Shown in pieces: positions 1 to 11,389 of a stretch of DNA of 64,000 nt. The notes under the pieces were generated by a model. The model made no database searches, was not told where the DNA came from, and saw only the letters and a list, made by a program, of their open reading frames with translations. This DNA is from Romanomermis culicivorax (lineage: Eukaryota; Nematoda; Enoplea; Mermithida; Mermithidae), in contig CAWUHX010000027.1 in NCBI GenBank assembly GCA_963922205.1, positions 1,674,001 to 1,738,000 of the forward strand, in the 5' to 3' direction. Made by a program: the position numbers and the translations under genes. Numbering within the stretch: position 1 is the stretch's first letter; every line of letters starts with the position of its first letter.

Positions 1-118
1 GGGCCAATGTAAAATCGTGACTGAAGAAGGTGAATTTGAATTAATCATCGTTTTATCTAAACTTAAGTATAAAATATTAACTTTTTACCTAGACTTTTTT
101 CATTCTACGTTTTTATAG

Positions 119-462
119 AAGTAAGTGTTCCAAACGAAATCTCGCATCCAGAATTTGAGAATAAGTTCGCCTCCGCTAACAAAATCGAAACATTCCCTCA
201 CGCCGATTGGCCGACGACAATGCCAATTTGCGAAGTTCTTATATCTTACGATTTGGGCCCCGACGAATTGTACTTACAAAAATTCGACACAATTGACGAA
301 TTTGCCAATTTTTCCGAGCGTTTACAAAAATTTTACAAAAAATGCCCTAAAGTTGAAGAAGGTGACGTAAAAATTGGATCTCCTTATGCAGCTATTTTCG
401 TCGATGATGGTCAATTTTATCGATGCGTCCCTGTAGAAATTTTAGGCAATGGAAATGTAAAA
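119..462 (+). CDS. Tudor-domain protein, internal exon (first half of an extended Tudor domain)
   Basis: Internal exon of a gene that begins left of the window. It opens after a T-rich acceptor ending at 118 and closes at the donor GTGAGT at 463, phase 0. The product resembles the start of an extended Tudor (eTud) module: a segment with DELYLQKFDTIDEF, then a helix, then the strand GSPYAAIFVDDGQFYRC that begins the Tudor barrel. The barrel finishes in the next exon. Such domains bind methylated arginine, typically on Argonaute/PIWI-class or Sm proteins in germ granules; that role is family knowledge and not shown here. The in-frame ATG at 220 is internal, because coding sequence continues upstream to the acceptor. 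Confidence 0.75.
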
Positions 463-1329
463 GTGAGTAAAGTCAAAAGATCGAAATTCAATTGAAAATG
501 AACAAGAAGCCCGTGTCCAGAAATGTTGACTGGTGACCCTCCAAACAAGATTTGCCATCATTAGCTTTAATATGTTAGCGTTAAAGAAGTCCGTTGTTTT
601 TATTGGAAAAAGCTGAAAATGTCAATTTTTGCCTAGAATAATCGTTTTTGAAAATGAAAGACGACCAAAAATGTGAAATTTTCGTCATGAATACATATGT
701 TTATGGGTTTTTATACAAAAATTACTGGTAGTTAATCGTTTTCGGACTTGTGAACAAAAAAATCGAAATTTAAAAGTTTGTGCAGCCTATGATATCACCC
801 CTAAAAAGGTCACCTGAGCCCGCATAGACTTCATACAGTCCCGTTACATTTTTATTTACTTTTCTTGCTAATCTTGCATTGTTTGATTCTCTTTTCTTTT
901 TTTTGTGGCAAACTTACGATAACTGTTTCGGGCAGCTTTAGTTTATTGTTTGTTTTTTCTATTTTACTGTTTGATCAGTTTTTTATTTGACTCATCGTTT
1001 GCCTAAATGTTTTTTTTATTATTTTGTTTGTCTGCAATTATGGATTTTATTTTTTTCTATAGATCAGCGCAAAGTTATAGTTTTTGCCTATCCTGTCAAG
1101 GGTTTTGATCGAAAACCGAAATAATTAGAAAATATACATTTGGGTAAAAGTGTCTCATTGTCCTTTCAGTGAAAAAAATATTCCATTAAATTTCAATTTT
1201 TTGGTAAAATAGAAAAATGTAATGCCCAATTTTTTGAGAGTCACAAATTTTTAAAATACCAATCAAACTAATTTCTCAAAATTATACGCCTACAAACGAG
1301 GCAGTTTTAGTTTTTTTCTCTCTTCTAAG
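463..1329 (+). other. Intron of the Tudor gene
   Basis: Bounded by donor GTGAGT (463) and an acceptor ending TCTAAG at 1329. It interrupts the Tudor barrel between two strands and is phase 0 on both sides. It is AT-rich, with no coding signal that I can see. Confidence 0.7.
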
Positions 1330-1657
1330 GTAGAATTCGTCGATTACGGTAATTGCCAAGTAATGCGGGCTTCCGATTTGTATGTATTCCCTGCCGACGA
1401 CTCGGGTTCCGAATTCTTATCGACCGGCCGTTTCGTAGTCAAAGCCCATTTGGTCGGTGTACGACCAGCGAAATCGGCGGCGGCGTACGGTGATGAAGCC
1501 GTCAATTTTATTGATGGATACGCCATTACGGACGATGATAGCCCAAAAAAATTCATTTGTAAAATCGATAGATCGTCAGCGGCCGAAAATAATCAATCAT
1601 ACGCCGTGGAATTGATTTACGAAGGCAAAAGCTTGGCTGACGTGTTAATAGAAAAGA
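1330..1657 (+). CDS. Tudor-domain protein, exon with core barrel and following domain
   Basis: The exon starts exactly in phase with the previous one and opens with VEFVDYGNCQVM, the hallmark Tudor core (F-V-D-Y-G-N). The rest, to about residue 109, is compatible with the OB/SN-like half that follows the barrel in extended Tudor domains. It ends at a strong donor, AAAAGA|GTAAGC, at 1658 in phase 1. If that donor were unused, the frame would run to a stop at 1725. No second Tudor repeat is seen downstream, so the gene probably ends soon after. The 5' end and any other Tudor repeats lie outside the window. Confidence 0.8.
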
Positions 1658-2376
1658 GTAAGCATCGAATTTATACGCAGGGTGTTTCATATAATTTTGT
1701 GTCATTCTGCACGTTTTGGAATTGATACCCGCCTTAAACGTTGAAACATAAAATTTTGGCTTTATATAATGATGCGACTTTTTCCGCCCCCATTTTCCAG
1801 ATTACAGGGAAAAAGTTCTGTCTGACAAAATAAATCCAGATCTGTTGGTATAAATAGAGATGTATCGGGTCCAGACATGCACGGCAAGAATTTTCCAGGG
1901 GGTTGGGTCCCAGGACTTTTTATCCAGAGGGTAGGGGATGTGGGTGAGCAAAAAACAAAAAAAAGTTCCGAAAGCTTGTTTTTCATACAAAATATGCACA
2001 AAAATCATCAAAAAAGCTGTCTTGAAAAAACTTCAGGAGGGTGTTTGACGATTTTTCTGGGCCAGGGTCTCAGGTATGGGGGTTTACCACTCCTACCCCC
2101 TGTGTGCATATATGGTCGTGTCCAAAATTTTGAGGATATTGGCTCCGGATCCAGCAAAATAGTCGGGTAATTTCGGGCTCGGGTCCGTTATATTTTTCCA
2201 CATGCTATTCTGTGTGACATCATTCAGACACGATTTCTGACAGATTTGACCTACTGCTCAATTGACCTAAGAAGTTGCAAATTAATAATATCTGAAAATG
2301 CGATATTTTGAGTGGTTTCTATGCTGAGTATAGTGACAGTTGAAGACACCCCGTTCCACACCACTTGAGATTAGCC

Positions 2377-3219
2377 CAGGGGTTTTTTTTGCACAGGCCA
2401 GGTTGCAATGTGCAACTTGGGGAAAAATTTTGGTTGCACAGATAAATTTTTAGTTGCTCATTCTAAAATCGATAAATTTGCTTAAATTTATCGGAAAAAC
2501 CATCGCAAACTAGTTTTCTTGACATTTCATTCGATCCGCGTCGGTTTTAGGCATTTAAAACCCAATTTTTTGAGTTTTGGAGACCAAATGAAAAAGTTCA
2601 TATGACTAGACTAGAGTAATTAGTTCGGCGCGTAGCGCCAAAGTTTTTTTCTGGATTTCAATATTCTGGAACGCTGGAAAATGAATTTTTTCACCTTTTA
2701 TTTCCCAGACAGAAGGTTTGATTTCTCGGTGAATTTAATGAATTTTCAGTGGGACAAACTGAAATCCAAAAACTAGGCAAGCGACTTTCAACCGCCAAAA
2801 ATTTCTAGCCACTCAAAATGTTATCACATGAAAGTCAAAATTCAAATTTTTTGTGAATTTTGGGAAAATTATCGAGAAAAATGTTGGTTTTCGTCAATTT
2901 CGTCAAAAAAACAATACTGGATCAAACATTTAACCATAATATGATGATAATTAGAACCTTTAAGCTTTAACTAGAATGACCTTTTTTAACCGCGCACTAG
3001 AATAATATAGAAAATTATAAATGAATTGAAACCCGGCGCAAAGCGCCGGAAAATTTTCACTTTTTTCCATTTTAGAACGCATAAAAATGCATCTCCGGAC
3101 AGAAAACTCAATAACCTTATGAAAAGAGCAGTCAGGCCTCAAGTTGCACTGTGCAACTTGGCAGAAAAAATTTGGTTGCACAGCCCGAAATTTGGTTGCT
3201 GTGTGCAAAAAAAACCCTG
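2377..3219. mobile_element. Old non-autonomous hAT-like inverted-repeat element
   Basis: The left end begins CAGGGG, then a T run, then TTGCACA. The right end finishes TGTGCAAAAAAAACCCTG, its near-perfect inverse. Just inside each end is a GTTGCA.TGTGCAACTTGG segment. Flanks share only TTAGC of a possible 8-bp duplication, so the copy is old. No transposase is seen. Confidence 0.55.
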
Positions 3220-3359
3220 AGTTAGCTAGATGAAGATGAATGAAATGATGGTCGATTGTAGTGCCTCTCAAATACAACAAAATACAATGAAATAACTCTT
3301 GCGTTTTTGTGTAAATAAATGTCAAGGAATAACTCGATTTCTGAAATATAATTAAAATT

Positions 3360-3382
3360 TATATATATATATATATATATAA
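3360..3382. repeat. AT dinucleotide microsatellite
   Basis: About eleven uninterrupted TA units. Confidence 0.95.
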
Positions 3383-4020
3383 TCTTTCGTGAAATATTAG
3401 TGACTAAGCATCTCTATAATGTCATCCTTAGATTAATACTTTTATTGAACCCCTTATAGCCGAAAAATTGTTATTTGTGAAATATAACTCGGTTGCTGTA
3501 GATTTTAAATCTAAATCAGTCTCACATTTATGTAAGCAATAGGGAGTTGATCCGTTACTTTTCATATTTCCATAGTCAATTCCTGTGTCCATCACATTCT
3601 TTAACATGGGTATTTGTTTTCAGTCGAATGACTATGTTATACATCAGACGAGAATCAGAATTGTAATCTGTCCTTAAGAATATCGCGTCTGGGTCGCCGA
3701 TACATCTCGATTGATTAAGCTAATAAGCTAACTAATTTTTCCGTGGTAAGCTAACTTTTTCGGGATCGCTGCGCCTTTCATTTCAGAATAAACACCTTTT
3801 TCGTGAACCTTTCCCTCAAATCATATAATTTAGCTGTATAAAGCCAAAAAAATAATTTCGCATTTATTATCCAGTATGATTTTTACCCGTATTATTTTTT
3901 AACTAATTAGTATTCGGAGTAAAAATAATTACTGCTCCTAGCTTGCAGCTCTTTTGAAATCTTTTTTTCGAAAATAGTCTCAAAATTGTTTCATAGTCTT
4001 TAACTGTTTGACTACTAAAC

Positions 4021-4320
4021 TCCATTGATTTTGAAACGATCGATGCAGCGATTCCATGAAAGCAAGTTCAATTACTGTAATGAAGAAAGAAAATTTCTCG
4101 TCTCGTATATGGGCGGTAGACAGAAAACTTGAAAATTTCCTCCCATAGCCTCAATAAATGATCGAAATTGTATAAAAAGTTTGGTTTTTCCATGAGTTTG
4201 ACCTTAGCGTTGTGATGGAGAAATTTAGCGCTTTTTTAAATAAATAATTTTCCACTCTGCGAAAATAATTGAGCCTACTTTTCTGGTTGTCGCTGCATCG
4301 ATCATTTCGGAGAAAATGGA
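4021..4320. mobile_element. Family-A inverted-repeat MITE, 300-bp copy
   Basis: The ends are a roughly 30-bp imperfect inverted repeat starting TCCATT and reaching GATCGATGCAGCG. Internal TTACTGTAAT motifs and a bracketed AT-rich core are shared with the other family-A copies in the window (near 8.9, 12.6, 13.2, 30.9, 34.3 and 40.3 kb). This is the cleanest short copy. No coding capacity. Confidence 0.7.
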
Positions 4321-4438
4321 TTAAAATATAGAGACGAATTTCACTGTTTTATCCATTTGCGCTCACTTTCAATTTTTGTCCTATAACTGAGTTGAAATAG
4401 ATTTCATTCTCGTTTTTTCACATATACTTTCTTTTTAG

Positions 4439-4458
4439 ACATATGCCAAAAAGCGTAA
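4439..4458 (+). CDS. Candidate short terminal exon of the Tudor gene
   Basis: A good acceptor (pyrimidine run ending TTTTTAG at 4438) is followed by a short frame that continues the phase-1 end of the previous exon for six codons. It reaches TAA at 4456-4458, with a second in-frame TAA at 4459. T-rich sequence follows, plausible as a 3' UTR. Support is splice-signal logic only. The stop may instead lie elsewhere, for example at 1725 by read-through. Confidence 0.25.
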
Positions 4459-4743
4459 TAACCCACGTCAAATTTGCAATACAATGTTAATGATGATCAA
4501 ACGATAACCGTGTGTAATTATTATTTTCACTTTTTAGACTTTTTTGTTGTTCTTTTTTCTGCTCATAATTACACTGTGGTTTGTCTAAACTCGCTTATGA
4601 ATTCTTTCGTGTCTTATGCTAAATTGTGTTCTTTACGTGATTTCACTTCGAATGGTCCTCGTTTTTTCGTGTCATTGCGAAATTTTTTATAATGTTCATC
4701 GTATTTTAGACATAATACATTTTGTGTTATTATACTGCTTCTA

Positions 4744-5975
4744 ATGTGGAGGTTACTGGGATTGAAGTTCATATCTGAGTGTTTGAATACCGTAGTGGGT
4801 TCCCGCCAATGCAGTACAGTAAGCTGGAACCCGTTCCTGCTGATCTTGTCGACTGATCTTACTGTATTGCTTCCCTCAATGCATTTTTCGATTTCTGAAA
4901 CGCTGCCTTAAAAAAATGCGCGTCGCCTGATTGTGAGATGAAAATCAAGTAAGCTGGTTACTGTAATCAATGACGAAAACTTTTTCATCCGTCAACGACA
5001 AATATACCGATCGACAATTCCTCCAATAACCGGATCGAATGCCCTTAAATCTCTATCTAAATCGACAAATGCATAAGAAAGATTTTTTTGTGTCTACGGC
5101 ATCATTTTTCAGATTTTTGCTACAGTAAACGATTTTCCAATCTCTGAAAGTATTTGTCAAATTGAACTCAACATTTCTCCTTTTGTGAGCTTTTGACATT
5201 GAAGTATTTTATATGTGAGAAATTCTACAGTAAAAATATTGTGTGAAAAGATGCTCAAAATGGTGGAGTTCTGCTCCTCATTTCTATTTCCATTTTTATG
5301 CGGTTTTCATCAAAGATATTTATCTGAACGCATTATTATTACTGTAATTAATGAGAATATACAATGGCTTATAGGCGATGGGTAAATGGTAATGTCTGGA
5401 AAGAAATTTCTAACATCTGAAAATTTGCATTATTCGGAAAGTTGGCAGAACTTGATATCTTCCTACAATTCCTTTCAATTAGGATTTTCGGGACCACACG
5501 TAGAGGCGTCTGTTCTCCACACTTTGCCGAAATCTCACGTTACCAAAAGATTAACACATGAGGACCACCCATCAAGGAGGTATATTTCCTCCTCGAAATT
5601 TATTGTTTTCCTTGTAACGACGAGCCATACACTGTCAAACAAAAGGGCGGCAAGAAACAAAAACATTCGGAGCGGCGAAAGATGTGTCAAGTTTCGTTGT
5701 TCTAGAGAAAAAGATGACCAAAAGTAAATAATTGACCAGAAAAATAAAAAAATGGACTGACTGGACAAAATATGCTAAATTTTGAAATTGAAAAAAATAT
5801 AAGTACCTTCTTATTGACTTGAGAATTGGTAGCTTATGGATTTTGATTATAGAATGTCGACTATGATAACGATAGAAACTTTCCAATTTAATAAGTTGTT
5901 CAGGAATTCAAGAATTTCAACCGACCAAGGAATTAAACGTGGGATGATGGATGTTTTGACCGGTCCATTACCAAC
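4744..5975. other. Intergenic sequence without a supported gene
   Basis: AT-rich spacer containing scattered TACTGTAAT/CTACAGTA motifs typical of degraded family-A repeats. Open frames here (for example near 5400-5730) lack splice logic, domain content or codon bias. Confidence 0.5.
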
Positions 5976-7075
5976 TGAGCGAACTCTCATTGAGTCCATT
6001 CCCAATTGGTCAATTCTCAAATGAGCGATCGGGAATGCAATTCATATTTTGCTTTTTTATCTTATATTTTTCTTTGTACGTAATTCTTTTTTCTTTCGTT
6101 TTCTGTGTGTGTTGCTTATGTTTTCGTCTGAGTATGTTTTTACCTTTTCATCTTTTGTGTCTGCTTTCTTTTTTTTCTCTTTTGTGCTCATTAAACAATA
6201 CACTACAAGTTGTCATTTGGAATATCCATAGTCTCCCGTATAATTCTTATAGAATTCCGCACGCTCAAGTGTTTCGTTGTTGTATAGTCTGTTTTTCATG
6301 GAATGCTTCTAAATAATAAAAGTGGAAACCAAGTAGTATTTCAAATTTTCACGATTTTCTAATGAACATTATATCATATAAACCTAGAAATTTCTGAATA
6401 TATTGAGCTCAGCTTTAACAATTTTTCGAGTGAAAAATTTTAGGATAAAATCTCTATGTAAACAATTTTGACGACAGTACTGATTTGTGTCACTTTTCTA
6501 CCCGGAAGCATTTTATAAAAAATAGACTATAGGTGTGAAAATCATAATACACATATGATGCTGAAAGAAACAGAGAGAAAGAAAACGTTAGCAAAAATGA
6601 AGGCACAAGAATAAGTGAAAAGGGGTATAAAAGCATTAGACAAAGAGAGAACAGGCAACATAGAGAAAGCAGCTCGAAAGAAAGAAAGAAAAAATGACAT
6701 GAAAAAGAACGAAAGAAGAAAGGAGCAAGAGAATAAAAAAAAGTGAAAGATGAAGAAATAAAATCAAAAAACTAAAATGAAAAGTAAGCAAGAATGAAAG
6801 AAAAATCACAAATCAGAAAACTAAAAGAGCATGCCGGACTGTATAAGAGGTTGCTCAAAACGACAACTTGTGATGTACCGTTTCTTGAGAAAAAACAAGA
6901 AAAAAGAAAAATGAAATGAAGCAGGGACAAAAAATTTAAGCATAAAAGCGTACAAAAACTTAGGCAACATACACAGAAAACGAAATGCAAAAATATAAGA
7001 TAAAGAAGACATGAACAAACTGTTATTACATTCTCAATCGATCATTTGAGAATCGTCCTATTGGGAATCGTTGAC
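5976..7075. mobile_element. Foldback element FB1, copy 1
   Basis: The left arm begins near a CCCAATTGGTCAATTCTCAA tract and passes into a T-rich strand (TTTTCTTTCGTTTTCTGTGTG type). The right arm, from about 6770, is its A-rich inverse and ends in ATTCTCAATCGATCATTTGAG. A second copy with the same architecture lies at 36.9-38.4 kb. Apparent ORFs in the arms (poly-Phe/Ser/Leu) are low-complexity artefacts. Confidence 0.65.
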
Positions 7076-7119
7076 ATGAGAATACCTCGTCTTGACCTGT
7101 TCCAGAAAGTGTTCAATAC

Positions 7120-8504
7120 TAGGGATGGGCCGGGTATCTGGATCCGGATCCGCGGATATCCGCCTAAATTTTAGGATCTGGATCCGATCTGGATCCGTAT
7201 TTTTCTACAAATCGTGCTTTCTGCAGAAAAAATTTTCGGTAAAGGGAGCAAATGTTGGTGGTCCTCCTGTTTGGAAAAGGCGAATTTTGGTCCATTTCAG
7301 AACGTGAAAATCTATTTTTCCTACTTTCTTGCAACTGTAATTTTAAACATGAAGTTGAGTTTGAATTGAGAAGCATCATGGAACTAATTTTCAGAAATTT
7401 CAGGTTTGACTTGAAGTTTTTCAGATATACGAAAGTTATGAGTATATTTTGCTAATTTGTAAGATGATTATGAAGGACGGGAACTCGAGTTCTATTAGGA
7501 AGAAACTTTGTGCGGAAATACATAAAATATCATGGTTTTTTTCAGTGTACAAAAAAAATTTTCTTCGTACAAAGACTTTTTGGCCAATCTTTGTATAGGT
7601 ACAAAGAGGCTTGTACAAAAAAAACACTGCAATGGTAGCAAAATTATACTTGAGAAACAGTAATTTTTCAACAGTATCACCCTTCAAACGATTTTTGGTA
7701 GGATCATAAATTTGACCCGCACCACTGAATAGCTGTTCCTAGGGACACTTTTTGCTGGTGCTAATTTAAGTTTACTTTCTGCATGAAGCAATTGTCCAGA
7801 GACGTTTGAGATTTAAGTTCATGCTCTAATTTGGCTATTGAGTTGCTAGTTGATTTTTTTGGCTATCTTTACAGAAAACACAAAAATTAATTCTTTAACA
7901 TAACTTTACTTTACTAGTAGCAATTTGTTCCACAATTACTTCTATTTTCATTATCTTCTTTTTATTTAGCCACAAACTGCTTATATATTGCCATATGTTT
8001 CCTCTCCAATTGTTTTCTCTGACATCCACTAGCACAACCTTTTCTGGATAACTGGATTCTGCATTTATTGCACTTTGCCTTTTCTTCGTTATCTGGGGAC
8101 ACTGTGAAGTAGTCTCACACCCTGCTAGTGAAAGAAAAACTCAAATCCATAATTCCTGAAAAAAGTTTCCATTTCTATTCATTTCTTTTCTGATGAAACC
8201 AATATTAATCTAAACATGAATATAATTTAATGAATGAAAATTATCAATTAGTACATGTGAACTATTTCAATAAACGAACAGCTCAATCATTAATAATCTA
8301 TTAATCTATTGACACCAATGAATATAAATTCATTTAACTCAATTTTAGGCAAATTAGACTTAGTACATATACTTATTGAAAGATCGGGATCCGATCTGGA
8401 TCCGCTCGGATCTGTTCCTCAAGATCCGGATCCGGATCCGCTGAACCAAATTTTTTTGGATCCGGATCCGCTGTCGCCGAAAAAGTCGATCCGGCCCATC
8501 CCTA
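7120..8504. mobile_element. Non-autonomous hAT transposon relic with perfect 8-bp TSD
   Basis: The termini are TAGGGATGGGCCGG and its inverse CCGGCCCATCCCTA. The element is flanked on both sides by the identical octamer TTCAATAC (7112-7119 and 8505-8512). An 8-bp duplication plus a (C/T)AGGGATGGGC-type terminus is diagnostic of hAT elements. Subterminal GGATCCGGATCCG clusters at both ends may be transposase-binding repeats. A decayed BED finger lies inside on the minus strand; no full transposase remains. The intact TSD suggests fairly recent mobilisation by a transposase elsewhere. Confidence 0.9.
7962..8120 (-). pseudogene. BED zinc-finger remnant of a hAT transposase
   Basis: Minus-strand reading gives a short frame with DYF, then KCNKC, then LSRK and a later H, ending in TAA. 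This matches the BED-finger layout (V-W-x-Y-F ... C-x2-C ... H). The expected Trp before DYF is replaced by TGA, a likely Trp-to-stop decay. Only the N-terminal DNA-binding finger survives; the rest of the element is non-coding. Confidence 0.6.
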
Positions 8505-8885
8505 TTCAATACCACGCAAATAGTGATTTTTAAAGACGGGCAGCAACCTTTTCTGCAAAAAGCGCCACAACTTGGGTATCAATCGATAGATCTCGCTGAT
8601 ATCTATTCAAAAACGTGATTTAAAACAGTGTATCTTCATTTTTGACTGAATTTTAAGTGTTTAAGAACTTTCGATAAAATTTGGTTGACCTCTTCCTGAT
8701 TTTCGCTGCTGCTCATACCAAATTTTTCTAAAATGACTTGATTTAATTATTAAAGATGAACCTTATATTATTTCAGTCGAATGTTTTTAAAAGATCTATC
8801 GAACGCTGATAATTAATGACTTTTGTGTGAAAGATTTCATGGTCAACGTATAAAAAGTTCAATTCTACTTAAACCATGTGAACTG

Positions 8886-9243
8886 TATTCCATAATCGAT
8901 GCAGCGATATCGTGAATGTAAGTTCAATACAGAAAAACTGGTAAGCAAGCTTACTGTAATCTACGAAAAAAATTTTCGCCTGTGAGCGACAAAAAAAAGC
9001 TGAAAATTTTTTAAAATAACTTCGTCAAGTGGTCGAGATTTTTCGAGTAGCACTCAGGTAGCGATGCAGTTCTGTCCAAATTTACAATTGATAAGCATGA
9101 TGTTTTTTTTCAATGATTTTATTTTCCCGTTCCCATGGAGAAGTTCAGCGTTTTTCTACAGTATAAAGATTTCCACCAAGTGAAAATTGTGTATCAAATT
9201 CAACTTACTTTTTTGGCTTTAGCTGCGTCTATCATGGGTTACA
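8886..9243 (+). mobile_element. Family-A inverted-repeat MITE copy
   Basis: Starts at ATAATCGATGCAGCG, contains AAGCTTACTGTAAT and TTTTTCTACAGTA, and ends TTTAGCTGCGTCTATCATGG. Same order of landmarks as the copies at 34.3 and 30.9 kb. The open frame that begins at 9135 is a by-product of this repeat. Confidence 0.6.
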
Positions 9244-9861
9244 ATTGCAGCCGAATTTTCAAACAGATTTCTAGAATCGATCCAATGCTGAAAATATACT
9301 TTAATTACCTTTGTTTGAAAAGAATTCGTGGTCAACGCATGAAAAACCCAATTCTACCTAAACGACTAAAGGTCAAATTCACTACAAAATGCAAGAAATG
9401 GCATGATTTAACTATCAAAACTGAACGTGACCTTATTGCGGCTGAATTTTTTAGGTAGATCTCGAAAAAATCTAATGCTGATTTTTGACTTTTCTGCGAA
9501 ACCTATGACTAAAAATCAAATCCACTGCATGCAAAACATGACAAAGTTTAGGAAAAATCTTTTTTTTATGCTTACTGTACTCGCGAATTTTATTGAACTT
9601 GATTATAAATTGAACAAACCAAACAAACATATACGAAGTAAAAATTTAGCTTTCGAATATCAGGGCAGTTTGATCAATGGAGAAACTTTGATCAGTTATA
9701 ATTCGGTCAAAAACGAACATCAAGTTATTAAAATTATATTTTTGAAGAGAACTCGATTAGATCTATCGAATGATTAATAATTGGCTTGATTTTCAACAAA
9801 AACTCCCAAAATAATCATGATCAAGTCAAAAAACTACCCAATCAAAACTGTCCATATTTCA
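9244..9861. other. Spacer downstream of the protease gene
   Basis: AT-rich sequence with no supported gene. Two plus-strand open frames (to 9458 and 9777) derive from or follow the neighbouring repeat and show no recognisable domain. Confidence 0.4.
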
Positions 9862-10284
9862 TCAACTAAACTTTTTCTTATAATGTGACGACGATGAATT
9901 ACATCCGAAAGTGTTGAGCCGGCCGCCGATACCCTTATCCAAATTTTCACAACCGTGCGTGCAACAAATGGCCAAATTTTTGGCCACGCCGCACGTATTT
10001 CGACCGGCTTCCAAACGCAAAAACCCTCGGTCGCCCCATTTCGTGCCCCAACTATTTTTGATCACATAGAAAGGAACCGGACCCGTAAAATCGTAGCCGA
10101 CGATCAAAACGGCGTGATTTTGATTTTTGGAACATTGGTGGGCGCTTAGCACGCCCGAACCGCTATAAAATTGCCACGCTTGATTGGCGTCGACGATTGC
10201 TACGATGGGGCCCCAATGAAGTAAAGAAGCTATGGTATCCTTTTCGTGTGGACCGCTGGCGTTGATCAAAGTAGCCCAGTGGAC
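9862..10284 (-). CDS. Papain-like cysteine protease, terminal exon (His and Asn active-site half)
   Basis: Last exon of the seven-exon protease gene. It starts after the acceptor TTTTTTCCTCAG (minus strand), phase 0, and stops at 9862-9864. It carries the second half of the C1A fold: HWGPIVAIVDA, the catalytic His in NHAVLIVGYD, and the catalytic Asn in YVIKNSWGTKWGDRGF. A Cys-rich tail ends KKKFS. With the Cys-containing exon at 28993-29293, all catalytic residues are present, so the enzyme should be active as a lysosomal or secreted endopeptidase. The intron upstream of this exon is 18.7 kb and contains retrotransposon element 1. Confidence 0.9.
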   Translation of the reverse strand, partial: VHWATLINASGPHEKDTIASLLHWGPIVAIVDANQAWQFYSGSGVLSAHQCSKNQNHAVLIVGYDFTGPVPFYVIKNSWGTKWGDRGFLRLEAGRNTCGVAKNLAICCTHGCENLDKGIGGRLNTFGCNSSSSHYKKKFS

Positions 10285-10460
10285 CTGAGGAAAAAAGTTT
10301 TTTTATGTGGGTAGGAATCGGAATCGGAATCGGAATTATTTGAAGCTTGGGACACTTGGAATTTAAAAAATTCTTGCAGTCTTTTAAAAGCTGTTTAAAA
10401 AACGTTTCGTCAAGTTTGAAACATTTTCTATATGCTCACATCTATAATCTGTTTTTCTAA

Positions 10461-11389
10461 AGCCGTAGGCATACTTAGTCGCAAAAAAGTGGGCGGCCCG
10501 CACACTTTTTCGCGGTTTTCAAAAATTGCGGCCCGCAGGTCACCCGCAACCGGAAAAAAATTTTGCGGGTGGCAACCCGCAACCGCATTGCGGTTTAGTG
10601 CGGTTTATGGACCCGCAAAGAGTTCTCGAGTGGAGTACTTTTTGCAGTTCTGGTAGCCGCACTTGATACAGTATATGCCGTTTTGCGCTGAATAACACTG
10701 AATACCTGATCTTTATCAACTAGAAAACTCAATTTTTTCCAGAATTTGCTCTGTCCACCGTTTTTTTCTGCAAAGGAGTCTTCTGAGGAAAGAAAATTAG
10801 GAATGAGGAAAAAAATTTATGCAAGGTTCTCATTGTCGAAAAATTTTTCGGGAATCGAAAACTGAAAAGATGTATTTTGGTGAAGATTATAATCACTGTT
10901 TTTCCCGCCGGCTTTTCCGTCAAATGGCGATAGGGACAAAAATTTTTTCACCAATTCTCTCAGTCTTTTTTCGCTTAAAAATGCTCATAGACGGTTTATT
11001 TTAGTGCTTTTAAGCTTTTAAAACATGATGTTTTTAGAGCGGTTGATTTTTTCCACATGAGAACCGGACCCAAAATTTTTTTCCTCATTTTCCAAAAATT
11101 TTCCCCATTTTTAAAAACGTTTATAATGTGCCTACGGATGCTTTTCCATGCAATTTGGAGCATACCCAAGCATTTTGACGCTTTTGGATTCGGAAACCTA
11201 CAACCTTGCATCTCTTAAGTAATTTCCGGTTCGAAATTGCGGTTAACTATGCTTACAATTGCGGTTTTCCGGTTCCGCATTTTTGCGGAACCGCAGAAAA
11301 GTATGCCATTGTGAGAGCCGCAACCGACCCGCAATTGCGGGCTGCAAAATTTGCGGCCGCAAAAAAACCGGTCAAGTATGCCTACGGCT
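10461..11389. mobile_element. Harbinger-like MITE with TAA target duplication
   Basis: Perfect terminal inverted repeats AGCCGTAGGCATACTT are flanked by TAA on both sides (10458-10460 and 11390-11392). A 3-bp TWA duplication fits the PIF/Harbinger superfamily. Subterminal zones are packed with GCGG/CCGC words (AACCGCA, TTGCGG). No transposase. Lies inside the protease intron. Confidence 0.75.

Larger units (their letters stand above)
1658..4438 (+). other. Repeat-filled stretch, probable last intron of the Tudor gene
   Basis: No convincing exon is visible. The stretch contains GGGTCC-rich low-complexity sequence around 1860-2180, an old hAT-like inverted-repeat element (2377-3219), an AT microsatellite (3360-3382) and a 300-bp inverted-repeat element (4021-4320). 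Confidence 0.5.

Noticed and set aside
9135..9777. Two adjacent plus-strand ORFs of 107 and 116 codons
   Set aside because: The first lies largely in a family-A MITE; neither has recognisable domains or splice-consistent neighbours.
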